Assembly: GCA_020633315.1 (NCBI GenBank)
Contig: JACKDV010000011.1
Coordinates: 186,001-250,000, forward strand
Origin: Myxococcales bacterium
GTDB taxonomy: Bacteria > Myxococcota_A > Polyangia > Nannocystales > Nannocystaceae
Direction of reading: 5' to 3'
Length of the DNA stretch: 64,000 nt
A program made the position numbers and the translations under genes. Shown piece after piece: positions 19,103 to 28,207 of this stretch; position 1 is the stretch's first letter, and the number at the start of each line of letters is the position of its first letter. The notes beneath the pieces are model-generated. The model made no database searches, had not been told where the DNA came from, and worked only from the letters and a program-made list of their open reading frames with translations.

Positions 19103-19774
19103 TCACAGCCGCGCCATCGTGCCGGTCGAGGTCTCCTTGGCCGAGAGCGTCTTGTCGCAGGGCTCGTCGAGCATCCCGGGATCGGGCACCTCCATCTCGC
19201 CATCCACCGTCACCTCGGGCACCACCATCATCCCGGCCATCGGCACGGGCTCGGGCCTGACCTCGATCACCGGAAGCACGGGCTCGGGCCTGACCTCGAT
19301 CACCGGCGGCACCGGCTCGGGCGTGGTCTCGATCACCGGCGGCACCGTCTCGGGCTTGGTCTCGATCTCCGGAGCGGGCCGCGTGGAAGCCTGGACCTGG
19401 ACCGCGGTCGTCGGCCGCCCTTCGTCGCCGTGGGGGGTACAGGCCGCGAGGGCCACGCCCGCCCCGAGGGTCGCGACCAGCCCCGCCCTGCGCGACGGCC
19501 GGGCCTGCAGGCGGGTGACCGGCACGATGGCGGGCGACGGCGGCTCGGGGCGGAAGCGGATGCGTCCCTGCTCGTCCTTGGAATAGGAGACGCAGAGCTT
19601 CTTGCCGCGATTGTCCCGCAAGAAGCGGCGGGCCTCCGCCTTGGTCATGTTCGACAGGATGTGGACGTTCTTGCTGCAGTGGCTGCAGTGCGAGACCCGT
19701 CCTTGGCGGTCGAAGCCGATGGCGTCCAGATCGATGGGGCAAGGACCGGTGATGGGGAGCTTGTCGGCATGCAT
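19103..19774 (-). CDS. Small CxxC-domain membrane protein with proline-rich repeats
   Basis: A 223-residue protein of unknown function. The N-terminus (about 12-70) is a cysteine domain: CPIDLDAIGFDRQG, HCSHCSKNVH, MTKAEARRFL and a late Cys in KLCVSY. It resembles the small putative zinc-binding domain used as a cytosolic head in many bacterial membrane proteins. A hydrophobic segment (about 93-110, VATLGAGVALAAC) follows, then a Pro/Glu/Val-rich region with four 11-residue repeats of the type PEPVPPVIEVR, which probably forms a stiff extended arm in the periplasm. The start is ATG 19774; its stop is 17 bases from the convergent kinase stop. Together with the next gene it may form an envelope module, but no function can be assigned. 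Confidence 0.65.
   Translation of the reverse strand: MHADKLPITGPCPIDLDAIGFDRQGRVSHCSHCSKNVHILSNMTKAEARRFLRDNRGKKLCVSYSKDEQGRIRFRPEPPSPAIVPVTRLQARPSRRAGLVATLGAGVALAACTPHGDEGRPTTAVQVQASTRPAPEIETKPETVPPVIETTPEPVPPVIEVRPEPVLPVIEVRPEPVPMAGMMVVPEVTVDGEMEVPDPGMLDEPCDKTLSAKETSTGTMARL
19248..19380 (-). repeat. 33-bp in-frame tandem repeats
   Basis: About four imperfect 33-bp units inside the 19103-19774 gene, with a core reading gtggtctcgatcaccgg or tgacctcgatcaccgg on the plus strand. They encode 11-residue units such as PEPVLPVIEVR. The end points are approximate. Copy number in such arrays often varies between strains. Confidence 0.7.
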
Positions 19775-19867
19775 CGGGGCTCTGCGACCTCGGGGCGTCG
19801 ACACGCTCGGACGCGGCGATCGATCTGGGTCCGGCCCCACGGGCAGGAAATCCCTGGGAGTCGCCCT

Positions 19868-21223
19868 CTAGCGCCCCATGGGAGCCACCGGCTCGGCCAC
19901 CTTGGTCCGGTCCAGTCGCTGCCGGTCGATCTCGCCCACCTCCAGCCCTGGCTGCACCGTGCCCACGCTGAGGCTGGGGTCCCGCGGCGAAGCCGTGGGC
20001 GAGTCGGTGGGTGAGGGCTGCACCGTGGGTGAGGGCTGCACCGTGGGCGCCGGCTCCATCGTGGGCGCCGGCTCCCCCGTGGACGCCGGCTGCGTGGGCA
20101 GGCGGGGATCGGTGGGCAGCACGGGCCCCAGCCGCGGGTCGAGCACCTCGCCCAGGTTCACCGTGCCCTGCCACCGCAACAGCTCGAGATCCTGCGAGGT
20201 CACGCGGTACCAGTCCGGATCGATGCGAGGGTCCCCCACCCGCGCCGCCTCTTGCACGGTCTGCCGCACCGCGTCGGCGTCGGCCACCCGGCCCAGCTCA
20301 CGGTAGGCCGAGGCCAGGTAGGTCTGGTCGGTGAACCAGCTCTCGCCCGAGGGATCGGCGGCCTTGGCCAGGTCGAAGAACTCGGTGGTCGCCTGCCAGT
20401 CCTGCGCCGCGTGGGCTCGGCGGGCCCAGTTCACGGCCTGCAGCGGATCGTTCTTGGCCAGCGCGGCGGCGCGCTCGAAGTCCGCCTTGGAGCCGCGGAT
20501 GAGCGGGTCGTCCCAGTCCTTGACGAAGGTGGGGAAGTCCTTGATCGGCGGCTTGGGCTGCCCCTGCGGCGCGAGCAGGACCATGGGGATCCGAATCTTG
20601 TCCGTGGTGAGCGGCAGGGCCTCGTCGATCGGCACCGACTCGTAGTAGCCGGTCTTCTGCACCCACACGCGGATCTTGGGGACCTGTCCCTTGACGATGA
20701 TCTCGAACTGGCCGTCGGGATCGGTGGTGCGGGTCTCGATCTCCTGCATCTCCACCTTCACCGAGGCCCCGGCCACGGGCTTGGTCTCGGCCCCGTCCTG
20801 GAACACGCGCCCGTAGAGCACGCTGATCGCATCGTCGGGATCCTCGGGAGGGCTGCAATCGACCACCGAGATGATGCCGTCGGCGGACACGAAGTGGACC
20901 ACGAGGAAGATCGCCGCCACCCCGGCCGCCGTCACCTCGCCCAGGGCCTTGAACCTGAGCTTGAGGTCGATCTGGAGGCCACCCACCACGCCCCACAGCA
21001 TGATGGCCGCGCCCAGGGCCAGCACCACCGCCATCACGTGGCTCTGCGCCGAGTTGATGCAGCTCCGCGCGAACGCCAGGCTCAGCACCGTGATGAGCAG
21101 GGCCGCCCCCACCCCGGTACCGATCCACCGGGTGATCATGCGCGAGCGCTCGCTGCCGGGCGCAGCGTCGTGGGCCGGCGCGTCCGCGCCTTCGTCGGTG
21201 GGCTCCTTGGGGGTCTCGGGCAT
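19868..21223 (-). CDS. Membrane protein with carboxypeptidase-regulatory-like and TPR-like regions
   Basis: A 451-residue protein. Three membrane helices lie at about 35-52, 62-83 and 93-113. A beta-sandwich of about 85 residues follows, with the pattern of carboxypeptidase-regulatory-like domains (LYGRVFQDG, PVAGASVKV, TTDPDGQFEI). Next come helical pairs that read like short tetratricopeptide repeats (AAALAKNDPLQAVNWARRAHAAQDW). The tail is Pro/Thr-rich with 6-residue repeats (EPAPTM, VQPSPT). It probably sits in the inner membrane with the sandwich and helices on one side. It is encoded upstream of the CxxC-domain protein on the same strand, 93 bases away. No enzyme motif is seen, and the function is unknown. 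Confidence 0.7.
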   Translation of the reverse strand: MPETPKEPTDEGADAPAHDAAPGSERSRMITRWIGTGVGAALLITVLSLAFARSCINSAQSHVMAVVLALGAAIMLWGVVGGLQIDLKLRFKALGEVTAAGVAAIFLVVHFVSADGIISVVDCSPPEDPDDAISVLYGRVFQDGAETKPVAGASVKVEMQEIETRTTDPDGQFEIIVKGQVPKIRVWVQKTGYYESVPIDEALPLTTDKIRIPMVLLAPQGQPKPPIKDFPTFVKDWDDPLIRGSKADFERAAALAKNDPLQAVNWARRAHAAQDWQATTEFFDLAKAADPSGESWFTDQTYLASAYRELGRVADADAVRQTVQEAARVGDPRIDPDWYRVTSQDLELLRWQGTVNLGEVLDPRLGPVLPTDPRLPTQPASTGEPAPTMEPAPTVQPSPTVQPSPTDSPTASPRDPSLSVGTVQPGLEVGEIDRQRLDRTKVAEPVAPMGR

Positions 21224-21292
21224 GGGGGCTCCCTTCGGCCCCGAGTGTACCCGCCCCGGTGCGCGCGAGGGCGCACGACCGGGGGCGCCGCC

Positions 21293-24178
21293 CTACTTGG
21301 CCTTCGCGGGCTCGGCCTTCGGGTCCACCACCACCACCTCGGCGATGCCCGTGAGCTGCTTCTCGAGCGTCTTGGCCGGGCCCACCACCACGATCACCAA
21401 CGAGCGCTCGTCCACGAGCCGCTGGGCCGCTTGGTTCATCTGGGCGCTGTCCACCTTGGCCACCGCGTCGAGGTAGCGCTGGTAGTAGCCCTCGTCGAGC
21501 CCCTCGACCTCCAGGCTCCACAGGTCGCCCACCAGGTCTTGCGGGGTCTCGCGGTGCCCCGCGAAGCGGCCGAGCAGGTAGCTCTTGCTGAAGGCCTCCT
21601 CCTGCTCCGACGGCGGCTCCTTCTCGAGCCGCTCGATCTCCTCGAGGATGGTCTTGACCGTCTCGCCCACCGTGGAGTTCTTGGAGAAGGTGCTCACCTC
21701 GAAGCGCCCGCCGAAGCGGCTCGCCGAGAAGCCTCCGCGCGCACCATAGGTCAGGCCCTTCTTGACCCGAATGGTGTCGTTGAGCCGGCTGTTGAAGCCG
21801 CCGCCGAACACGTCGGAGAGCACCTGGGCGGTGAACCAGTCCGGGTCGCCGCGGGTGATGCCCACGTGGCCCACGCGGATCTGCGCCTGATCGCCCGCGC
21901 GGTCGACCAGGTAGATCTTGGTCTTGCTCGGCTTGGGCGGAGGCGGCACCTCCACCGTGGGCGCGTCGCCCTCGGCCTTCCACCCGCCGAAGTGCTCCTC
22001 CGCCAGCGCGAAGGCTTCCTCGGGCGACAGGTCACCGGCCACGTAGAGCACCGTGGTGTCGGGGCGCACGTGGCCGGACCACCAGCGGCGCAGGCCCTCC
22101 ACCGCGATCCCGTCGATGTCCTGCGACTGTGGCTCGGCCAGGCGCTCGTAGGGGTGCCCCGGGAACATGTGGCGCCGCAGCTCGCGGTCGGCCAGGTACT
22201 GGGGCGAGCGCTCGGTGATCGCCAGCCCGGTGCGGATCTGCTTGACCACCTTGGGCAGCTCGTCCGTGGGGAAGGTGGGCCGCTGCACCACCTCGGCCAG
22301 CAGCCGCATCGCCCGGCCCGCCTGGGGCGTGACCGCGCTGGCCGTCACCCGCCCCGAGTCCAGGCCCATGTCGCCGCCCAGGCTCACCGCGTAGGTGTCC
22401 AGCTCGTCGGTCAGCGTCTCGTAGTCGTAGGCCTTGGTGCCGTGGGTGAGCATCGAGGCGGCCATCGAGGCCGCCCCCGGCATGTCCTTGGGATCGGCAT
22501 AGGCCCCGAAGCGCGTGCCCAAGGTGAAGGTGACGAAGGGAACCTCGTGGTTCTCGATCGCGACCACGCGCAGGCCGTTGGGCAGGGTCTGGTCCTGGTG
22601 ATCGATCGCCACCTCGGGGGCCACGGGCGGCGCCACCTTGGGCGCGACACCCAGGTGCTCCGGCCGCACCAGGCCCGGCTTGCCCGAGCCCTCCCCCGAG
22701 ATCTCCTCGGACCCTCCCTCACCCTCGTCCTTCTTCTTGCGCTCGTCCTTCTTGCCCTTGAGCTGATCGACGATGAAGCCCATCAGGTTGGGCTCCACAC
22801 GGATCTCGATCTCGTGCTCGGGCACCAGGTGTCGATTGGCCACCGCCTGCAGGTCGGCCACCGTCACCGCGTCGATCTCCTTGAAGCGCTGGTTGACCGA
22901 GGGCAGGTCGCCCTTGATCACCGCTGCGTCCCCCAGGAGCTGCGCCTTGGAGGCGACCGTGAGCTGCGAGGTGACGGCGTCGCGGAGCATGCCGTTCTTG
23001 GCCTTGGTCAGCTCCTCCTCGGTCACCCCCTCGTTCACCAGGCGGGTGATGTGCTCGCGGATGGCGGCGAGGACCTCGTCGGGCTCGTCGCCGAAGGGGC
23101 TGAGCACCGCGCCCGCTCCGAACAGGCCGTCGTCCTCCAGCGAGAACGCGCCGCTGAGGGCCACGATGGCCAGCTCGCGCTCGGTCACCAGGTCGCGGTA
23201 CAGCCGGCTGCTTTCACCGCCGCCCAGGATCCGCCCCAGCATCTCCAGCTCGAGCTCGTCGTCGTGCCCGGTGGGCACGGTGCGATAGCCCACCGCCACG
23301 ATCGGCACGGGCCCGTTGCGCTCCTTGATCGCGATCTTGAGGGGCTTGGTCTGCACCGGCTCCTTCACCGTCACCCGCGGAGGCTCGTCGTAGCGCGGGA
23401 TCCAGCCGAAGTACGACTCGGCCATCTTCACGATCTCGTCGTGCTCCACGTCGCCCACCACCACCAGCGCGGCGTTGTTGGGCACGTAGTAGGTGTTCCA
23501 GAACTGCTGCAGCTCGTCGGCCGAGGCCGCGGCCAGCTCGTCCATGTCGCCGATGGGGGTCCAGCGGTAGGGGTGCTTGCTGAAGATCTGGGAGAGGATC
23601 TGATCGGGCGCGGTGCCGTAGGGCTGCTCGCGACCCAGGCGGTACTCCTCGGCCACCACGTTGCGCTCGGTGTCGAAGTAGCCCTCGTTGATCTTGAGGA
23701 AGGCCATGCGCTCGGCCTCGAGCCACAGCACCATCTCCACCTGGTTGCTGGGCACCTCCTGGATGTAGGTGGTGTTGTCGAACGAGGTGTAGGCGTTGCA
23801 GTCGCCGCCCACCCGTCGCACGTACTCGAAGTGCGCCTTGGGCCCGATGTTCTGCGTGCCGCGGAACATCATGTGCTCGAACATGTGGGCGAAGCCGCGG
23901 CGGTCGGGCTTCTCGTCCTTGCTGCCCACGTGGTACCAGACCTGCACCGCAGCGATCGGCGTGCTGTGATCGCTGAGGGTGATGACCCGCATCCCGTTGT
24001 CGAGCGTGGACTCCTGGTAGTCGAAGGGGCGCTCGGGCAGCAGCGCGGCGGTGCTGGAGCCGTCGGGCGTGGTGACGGTGCCGTCGCCATCGGGAGTCTC
24101 GGTGCCCCCGGTCTTGCAGCCCAGCGGCGCGTTCGCGGTCAGCAGGGCCAGCCCATACAGCCAAGTTCGCAGCTTCAT
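21293..24178 (-). CDS. Fused two-half M16 metallopeptidase lipoprotein
   Basis: A 961-residue zinc peptidase of the M16 family (pitrilysin/processing-peptidase type) in which two halves are fused. The signal peptide ends in a lipobox (APLGC, Cys21), and a frame upstream of ATG 24178 is ignored for that reason. The first half carries the inverted zinc motif HMFEH at 98-102 with a downstream Glu (about 178, VVAEEY). The second half (from about 540) keeps the fold (YADPKDMPGAASMAASML) but lacks HxxEH, as expected for a substrate-gripping partner half. A charged Lys/Glu linker (about 505-530) joins them. It should act in the periplasm on small proteins or peptides. It is monocistronic and divergent from the agmatinase-family gene. 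Confidence 0.92.
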   Translation of the reverse strand: MKLRTWLYGLALLTANAPLGCKTGGTETPDGDGTVTTPDGSSTAALLPERPFDYQESTLDNGMRVITLSDHSTPIAAVQVWYHVGSKDEKPDRRGFAHMFEHMMFRGTQNIGPKAHFEYVRRVGGDCNAYTSFDNTTYIQEVPSNQVEMVLWLEAERMAFLKINEGYFDTERNVVAEEYRLGREQPYGTAPDQILSQIFSKHPYRWTPIGDMDELAAASADELQQFWNTYYVPNNAALVVVGDVEHDEIVKMAESYFGWIPRYDEPPRVTVKEPVQTKPLKIAIKERNGPVPIVAVGYRTVPTGHDDELELEMLGRILGGGESSRLYRDLVTERELAIVALSGAFSLEDDGLFGAGAVLSPFGDEPDEVLAAIREHITRLVNEGVTEEELTKAKNGMLRDAVTSQLTVASKAQLLGDAAVIKGDLPSVNQRFKEIDAVTVADLQAVANRHLVPEHEIEIRVEPNLMGFIVDQLKGKKDERKKKDEGEGGSEEISGEGSGKPGLVRPEHLGVAPKVAPPVAPEVAIDHQDQTLPNGLRVVAIENHEVPFVTFTLGTRFGAYADPKDMPGAASMAASMLTHGTKAYDYETLTDELDTYAVSLGGDMGLDSGRVTASAVTPQAGRAMRLLAEVVQRPTFPTDELPKVVKQIRTGLAITERSPQYLADRELRRHMFPGHPYERLAEPQSQDIDGIAVEGLRRWWSGHVRPDTTVLYVAGDLSPEEAFALAEEHFGGWKAEGDAPTVEVPPPPKPSKTKIYLVDRAGDQAQIRVGHVGITRGDPDWFTAQVLSDVFGGGFNSRLNDTIRVKKGLTYGARGGFSASRFGGRFEVSTFSKNSTVGETVKTILEEIERLEKEPPSEQEEAFSKSYLLGRFAGHRETPQDLVGDLWSLEVEGLDEGYYQRYLDAVAKVDSAQMNQAAQRLVDERSLVIVVVGPAKTLEKQLTGIAEVVVVDPKAEPAKAK

Positions 24179-24390
24179 CGCGGCGGACTCTAGCAAGGCG
24201 GGCCTCGCGCAGCTCGAATCCACGCGAATCGCTGCGCTGACCGGCAATCCGAGCTCGCGCGGCGGTGCCGGGCTCGCGCGCCTCGACCCCCTTTGCGCGG
24301 GTCGTGATGGCCCACACGCCTCGATTCGACACGAGAGCCGCGGTCGCAGCCCAGGGCTCGCCGTGACGTCGCCGCCGGGCGTGCGCTAGG

Positions 24391-25410
24391 GTGATGGACC
24401 GACGCGGCATGGACCTCTCGGACTTCGATCCCGACGGCCCCAACGGCGACACCCTCTTCGGCCTGCCCCACCCGGTGGACGAGGCCGCGGTAGTAGTGCT
24501 GCCCGTGCCCTGGGACGCGACCACCTCGTACCGGCAGGGCACCTCCCGCGCGCCCCAGGCCGTGCTCGAGGCCTCGGGCCAGCTCGACCTCTACGATCTG
24601 GAGACCCGCGAGGCATGGCGCGAGGGCATCGCGATGGCGCCCGAGGATCCACGGGTGCGCTCGTGGAGCGAGGTGGCCAGCGCCGCGGTGGCGGAGGCCC
24701 GCGCGACCGAGGGCCCCGCCCGCGAGGCCGCGGCCGCCCGCGCCGACGCCTGCGCCGAGCAGCTCACGGCCTGGCTCGACCACGAGGTCAGCGGGCTCGC
24801 GTCCCAGGGTCGCATCCCCGCGGTGCTCGGCGGCGATCACTCGGTACCGCTGGGCGCGGTGATGGCCGCGGCCCGGGCCAACCCGGGGCTGGGCGTGCTG
24901 CACGTGGATGCGCACCTCGATCTGCGGGTGGCCTACGAGGGCTTCACCCACTCGCACGCCTCGATCCTGCACAACGTGCTCGAGCGCGCCGAGGACCTGG
25001 CCTCGGTGGTGCACGTGGGCATCCGCGACGTGTGCCGCCCCGAGTGGCACCGCGTGCACGAGGACGGGCGGCTGCACGCCTTCAGCGATCCCATGCTCGC
25101 CAAGGAGCTCGCGCGCGGCACCACCTGGGACGCGCTGGTGCAGAGCATCCTCGCGCCGCTGCCCGATCGGGTGTGGATCAGCTTCGACATCGACGGCCTC
25201 GATCCCTCGCTGTGCCCCACCACGGGGACCCCCGTGCCCGGGGGCCTGAGCTGGGGCCAGATGACCACCCTGCTCGCCGCGCTGGCCGCATCGGGTCGCC
25301 GCATCGTCGGCTTCGATCTGTGCGAGGTCGGCCCGGGCGAGTGGGACGCAATCGTCGGAGCCCGCGTGCTCTACAAGCTGGCAACCTGGGCCATCACCAC
25401 CAGGGGTTGA
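24391..25410 (+). CDS. Agmatinase/arginase-family ureohydrolase
   Basis: A 339-residue enzyme of the ureohydrolase superfamily. The binuclear manganese motifs are present: GGDHS (His150), VDAHLDL (173-177) and SFDIDGLDPS further on, with the late conserved Glu in LCEVGPGEWD. Family members hydrolyse guanidino groups of agmatine, arginine or related compounds. The pairing with a deoxyhypusine-synthase-like gene 11 bases downstream favours agmatine (yielding putrescine) and polyamine synthesis. The start is ambiguous: GTG 24391, ATG 24394 or ATG 24409 are all in frame, and none has an ideal ribosome-binding site. Confidence 0.88.
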   Translation: MMDRRGMDLSDFDPDGPNGDTLFGLPHPVDEAAVVVLPVPWDATTSYRQGTSRAPQAVLEASGQLDLYDLETREAWREGIAMAPEDPRVRSWSEVASAAVAEARATEGPAREAAAARADACAEQLTAWLDHEVSGLASQGRIPAVLGGDHSVPLGAVMAAARANPGLGVLHVDAHLDLRVAYEGFTHSHASILHNVLERAEDLASVVHVGIRDVCRPEWHRVHEDGRLHAFSDPMLAKELARGTTWDALVQSILAPLPDRVWISFDIDGLDPSLCPTTGTPVPGGLSWGQMTTLLAALAASGRRIVGFDLCEVGPGEWDAIVGARVLYKLATWAITTRG

Positions 25411-25417
25411 GGAGGAG
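25411..25417 (+). promoter_or_regulatory. Strong ribosome-binding site that selects a TTG start
   Basis: GGAGGAG, directly after the stop of the agmatinase-family gene and four bases before TTG 25422. The first in-frame ATG (25443) would be 25 bases downstream of this site, so the site argues for initiation at TTG. Confidence 0.75.
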
Positions 25418-25421
25418 ACCG

Positions 25422-26402
25422 TTGTCGTCAGTTCGCGAGTTCATGGACCAACACTTCCTGCACTTCAACAGTCGAGAGGTCGTGGCGGCCGCCCGCGCCT
25501 GGGAGCAGCACCTCGCCAAGGGCGGCAAGATGCTGATCAGCCTGGCGGGAGCGATGAGCACCGCTCGCATCGGTCGCACCCTGTCGCGGCTGATCCGAGC
25601 CGACATGGTGCACGCGGTGAGCTGCACCGGGGCCAACCTCGAGGAGGACGTGTTCGCCCTGCTCGCCGCGCCCGACTACGAGGTCATCCCCGACTGGCGA
25701 GCGCTGCGAGCCGAGGACGAGGCCGCCCTGCTCGCCCGCGGCATGAACCGGGTGACCGACATCTGCATCCCCGAGACGGTGATGCTCGACATGGACGCCC
25801 GCCTGCTGGAGCTTTGGCGGGCCGCCTGCGAGGCAGGCACGGCCAAGATGCCCTCGGAGTACCTGTGGGAGGTGCTCGACCAGCCCGGGCTGCGCGACCA
25901 GTTCAAGCTGCCCGCCGAGGAGAGCTGGGTGCTCGCCGCCAAGGAGAAGGGCGTGCCCATCTATACCCCCGGCTGGGAGGACAGCAGCCTCGGCAACGCC
26001 TTCACCGCCTTCGTGATGAAGGAGGAGATTCCCAGCCACCGCTGCATCGTGCCCGGCACCGAGGTGATGGCCCGGCTGATGCGCTGGTACCTGAGCAACT
26101 GCAACCGCAGCAAGAACGGGCCCTCGGTGGGCTTCTTCCAGATCGGGGGCGGCATCGCGGGCGACTTCGCCATCTGTGCCGTGCCGGCCCTCATCCAGGA
26201 CATGAAGCTGTCGGGCGTGCCCTTCTGGGGCTACTTCTGCCAGGTGAGCGACGCGGTCACCAGCTACGGTGGATACTCGGGGGCGCCGCCCAACGAGAAG
26301 ATCACCTGGGCCAAGCTGTCGGTGGACACGCCGCGGTTCATGATCCAGAGCGACGCGACCATCGTGGCGCCGCTGGTGTTCGGGTACCTGCTGGGGGACT
26401 GA
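25422..26402 (+). CDS. Deoxyhypusine synthase-like enzyme
   Basis: A 326-residue member of the deoxyhypusine synthase (DHS) fold family. Recognisable features are ISLAGAMSTARIGRTL, SCTGANLEED, the NAD-binding block VGFFQIGGGIAGDFAI and TWAKL near the C-terminus, where Lys298 aligns with the catalytic Lys of eukaryotic DHS. Eukaryotic DHS moves an aminobutyl group from spermidine to eIF5A; bacteria have no eIF5A, and DHS relatives there make polyamines such as homospermidine. The adjacent agmatinase-family gene supports a polyamine role. The start is TTG 25422, set by GGAGGAG at 25411-25417. Translation is probably coupled to the upstream gene. Confidence 0.85.
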   Translation: MSSVREFMDQHFLHFNSREVVAAARAWEQHLAKGGKMLISLAGAMSTARIGRTLSRLIRADMVHAVSCTGANLEEDVFALLAAPDYEVIPDWRALRAEDEAALLARGMNRVTDICIPETVMLDMDARLLELWRAACEAGTAKMPSEYLWEVLDQPGLRDQFKLPAEESWVLAAKEKGVPIYTPGWEDSSLGNAFTAFVMKEEIPSHRCIVPGTEVMARLMRWYLSNCNRSKNGPSVGFFQIGGGIAGDFAICAVPALIQDMKLSGVPFWGYFCQVSDAVTSYGGYSGAPPNEKITWAKLSVDTPRFMIQSDATIVAPLVFGYLLGD

Positions 26403-26471
26403 TCGAGGCGCCCGCCGCCAGGCCCCACCCGACCCGTGGCCATGACTCGGTGGTAGCGTTGCGCTCGACCG

Positions 26472-27731
26472 ATGTCCCCCTCCGTGCCCGTCGAGCCCAG
26501 TCCGGCTGCTCCGCCGCCCGTCGAGGGCACCGCCACGAGCACTCGTGGCCCGGCGCTGGCGATGGGCCTGGCTGCGGCCGCGCTCGCGGCCACGGTGCCC
26601 GCCATCCCGCTGTGGCTCGATGCGCTGGGCGTGCACGACTCCGCGGCCCTCGCTGCCTACTCGGCCCTCGCCTTCGGTGGGGGCGTGGTCGCCTCGATGC
26701 TGGCCACCCCACTTTGGGGAGCGCTCGGCGACCGCTTGGGCCACCGCGCGATGGTGCTACGAGCCTGCCTCGGCCTCGCGCTCGCCCAGCTCTTGATGGC
26801 CTTCGCCACCGATCCGCTGCAGGTGGTCGGCATCCGCGTGCTGCAGGGTGCGGTGAGCGGGGTGGAGCCGGCCTTGTACGCGCTGGTGGTGGCGCGGCAC
26901 GGCGCGGCCGGAAGCGGTCGCGCGATCGGTCGGCTCGAGTCGGCGAGCACCGCGGGCGCCCTGCTCGGACCGGTGGCGATGACCGGGGCCGTGCTCGCGG
27001 GCGGCTTCCCGCTGCTGTACGGCGCCGCCGCGGCGGCGGCCGGGCTCGCGGCGCTGGTGGTGCTGCGCACCATCCCCGCTGCACCCGGCACCACCCGCAC
27101 GCGCGGCAACCCGCTGCGCGACGTGATGACCGTAGCCCGGGGTCCCGGCGTGCCCGGGTTGCTGCTCGCGGTGGGCACCGTGATCGCGCTCGACGTGATC
27201 GTCGAGCTCTTGTATCCGCTGCTGGTCGTCGCCCACACCGAGGCGGGCCCCGAGCGCATCGCCCTGCTCGGCGCGATCGAGCTGGTGGGTGAGGCAGCCT
27301 ATCTGCTCGCCGCCCCCTGGCTGGGCGCCCGGGTCGACGCCCGAGGACCCGCCACGGTGCTGGTGCCCTGCGGGGTGCTGTCGGGGCTCGCGGTGATGGT
27401 TGCGCCGTGGATCCCGTGGCCATGGGCCTGGGTGGGACTGGTCGCGGTGGGCGACGGCGCGGCCTCGGGCGTGCGCTCGGCTCTGTACGCCGAGGTGCCA
27501 CGGCGCGGCGACCCGGAGCGACGCGGCACCGTGATGAGCCTGGTCTCCAGCGCCAATCGGGCCGGGGCCACCCTCGCCAGCGCCTTGGTGCCGGTCGTGA
27601 CCGCAGCGGCCGGCCTGGCCGCGTCGATGACGGGGGCCGGGGTGGCGATGGTACTCGTGGCCAGCGCCTGGGCCCGGCCTCGGCGTCGAGCTCGGAGCGT
27701 CACGAGCGATGAGGTCGCTCACGATTCTTGA
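26472..27731 (+). CDS. MFS transporter
   Basis: A 419-residue major facilitator protein with about 12 membrane helices in two bundles. The loop motif WGALGDRLGHRAMV between helices 2 and 3 is the family signature (GxLaDrxGrrxxL), and a conserved Arg follows in IRVLQGAVSG. A Pro/Thr-rich N-terminal tail of about 25 residues precedes helix 1. It starts 69 bases after the DHS-like gene on the same strand, so polyamine or drug export is possible, but MFS substrates cannot be read from sequence. The next gene begins about 30 bases later. Confidence 0.88.
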   Translation: MSPSVPVEPSPAAPPPVEGTATSTRGPALAMGLAAAALAATVPAIPLWLDALGVHDSAALAAYSALAFGGGVVASMLATPLWGALGDRLGHRAMVLRACLGLALAQLLMAFATDPLQVVGIRVLQGAVSGVEPALYALVVARHGAAGSGRAIGRLESASTAGALLGPVAMTGAVLAGGFPLLYGAAAAAAGLAALVVLRTIPAAPGTTRTRGNPLRDVMTVARGPGVPGLLLAVGTVIALDVIVELLYPLLVVAHTEAGPERIALLGAIELVGEAAYLLAAPWLGARVDARGPATVLVPCGVLSGLAVMVAPWIPWPWAWVGLVAVGDGAASGVRSALYAEVPRRGDPERRGTVMSLVSSANRAGATLASALVPVVTAAAGLAASMTGAGVAMVLVASAWARPRRRARSVTSDEVAHDS

Positions 27732-27761
27732 GGCGGACCCGCGAATGACCGCGACCAGAGG

Positions 27762-28187
27762 GTGGCGTTCGTGGTACTTCGAGGGCCAAGAACGGTGTCC
27801 GAGCTCCCCCCAGACGAGGAACGGCTGCTGGAGGCCCTGCTGGCGATCGTGGTCGTCGACGGTGATGCCGATCCCGACGAGCTGGAGATCGCGGCCAAGG
27901 GCTTTGCCGATCTCACCGGGCGGACGCTCGAGATCGAGGTGCTGCAGGCCCGCGTCGCGGCCCGCCTTGCCTCGCCCGATCCCACCGCGCTGCCCCCCGA
28001 GCTCGCGGCCGGGCTGGACGAGCCGGCCAAGCACCGCGTGCTGCTCGCCGCGCTGGCGATCGCCGAGGCCGATGGCTTCGTCCTCGAGGAAGAGGATGAG
28101 CTGCTGGTGCGCTTGGTGGAGGTACTCGGCCTGCCCCGCTCCACTTATCGCGAGGCAGTCGAGGGCCGGCTCCAGCCGCCCCCCTGA
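27762..28187 (+). CDS. TerB-like helical protein
   Basis: A 141-residue acidic all-helical protein with two TerB-type half repeats: LLAIVVVDGDADPDELEIA and LALAIAEADGFVLEEEDELL. Each has the helix-acidic loop-helix wording (xxADGxxxxEExxxL) typical of TerB/DjlA-like domains, which are thought to bind metal or act as interaction modules at the membrane. It was first linked to tellurite resistance, but isolated copies like this have no known role. The start is GTG 27762 or GTG 27795; the second has GAGGG nine bases upstream. The repeat array begins about 20 bases after its stop. Confidence 0.7.
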   Translation: MAFVVLRGPRTVSELPPDEERLLEALLAIVVVDGDADPDELEIAAKGFADLTGRTLEIEVLQARVAARLASPDPTALPPELAAGLDEPAKHRVLLAALAIAEADGFVLEEEDELLVRLVEVLGLPRSTYREAVEGRLQPPP

Positions 28188-28207
28188 TCCCGGCGATCGA
28201 CGCACCG

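Noticed and set aside
20252..24193. 1313-codon plus-strand frame opposite the M16 peptidase
   Set aside because: It is the antisense shadow of a gene with a lipobox and HxxEH motif; its composition (His, Gly, Leu, Arg repeats) is not protein-like.
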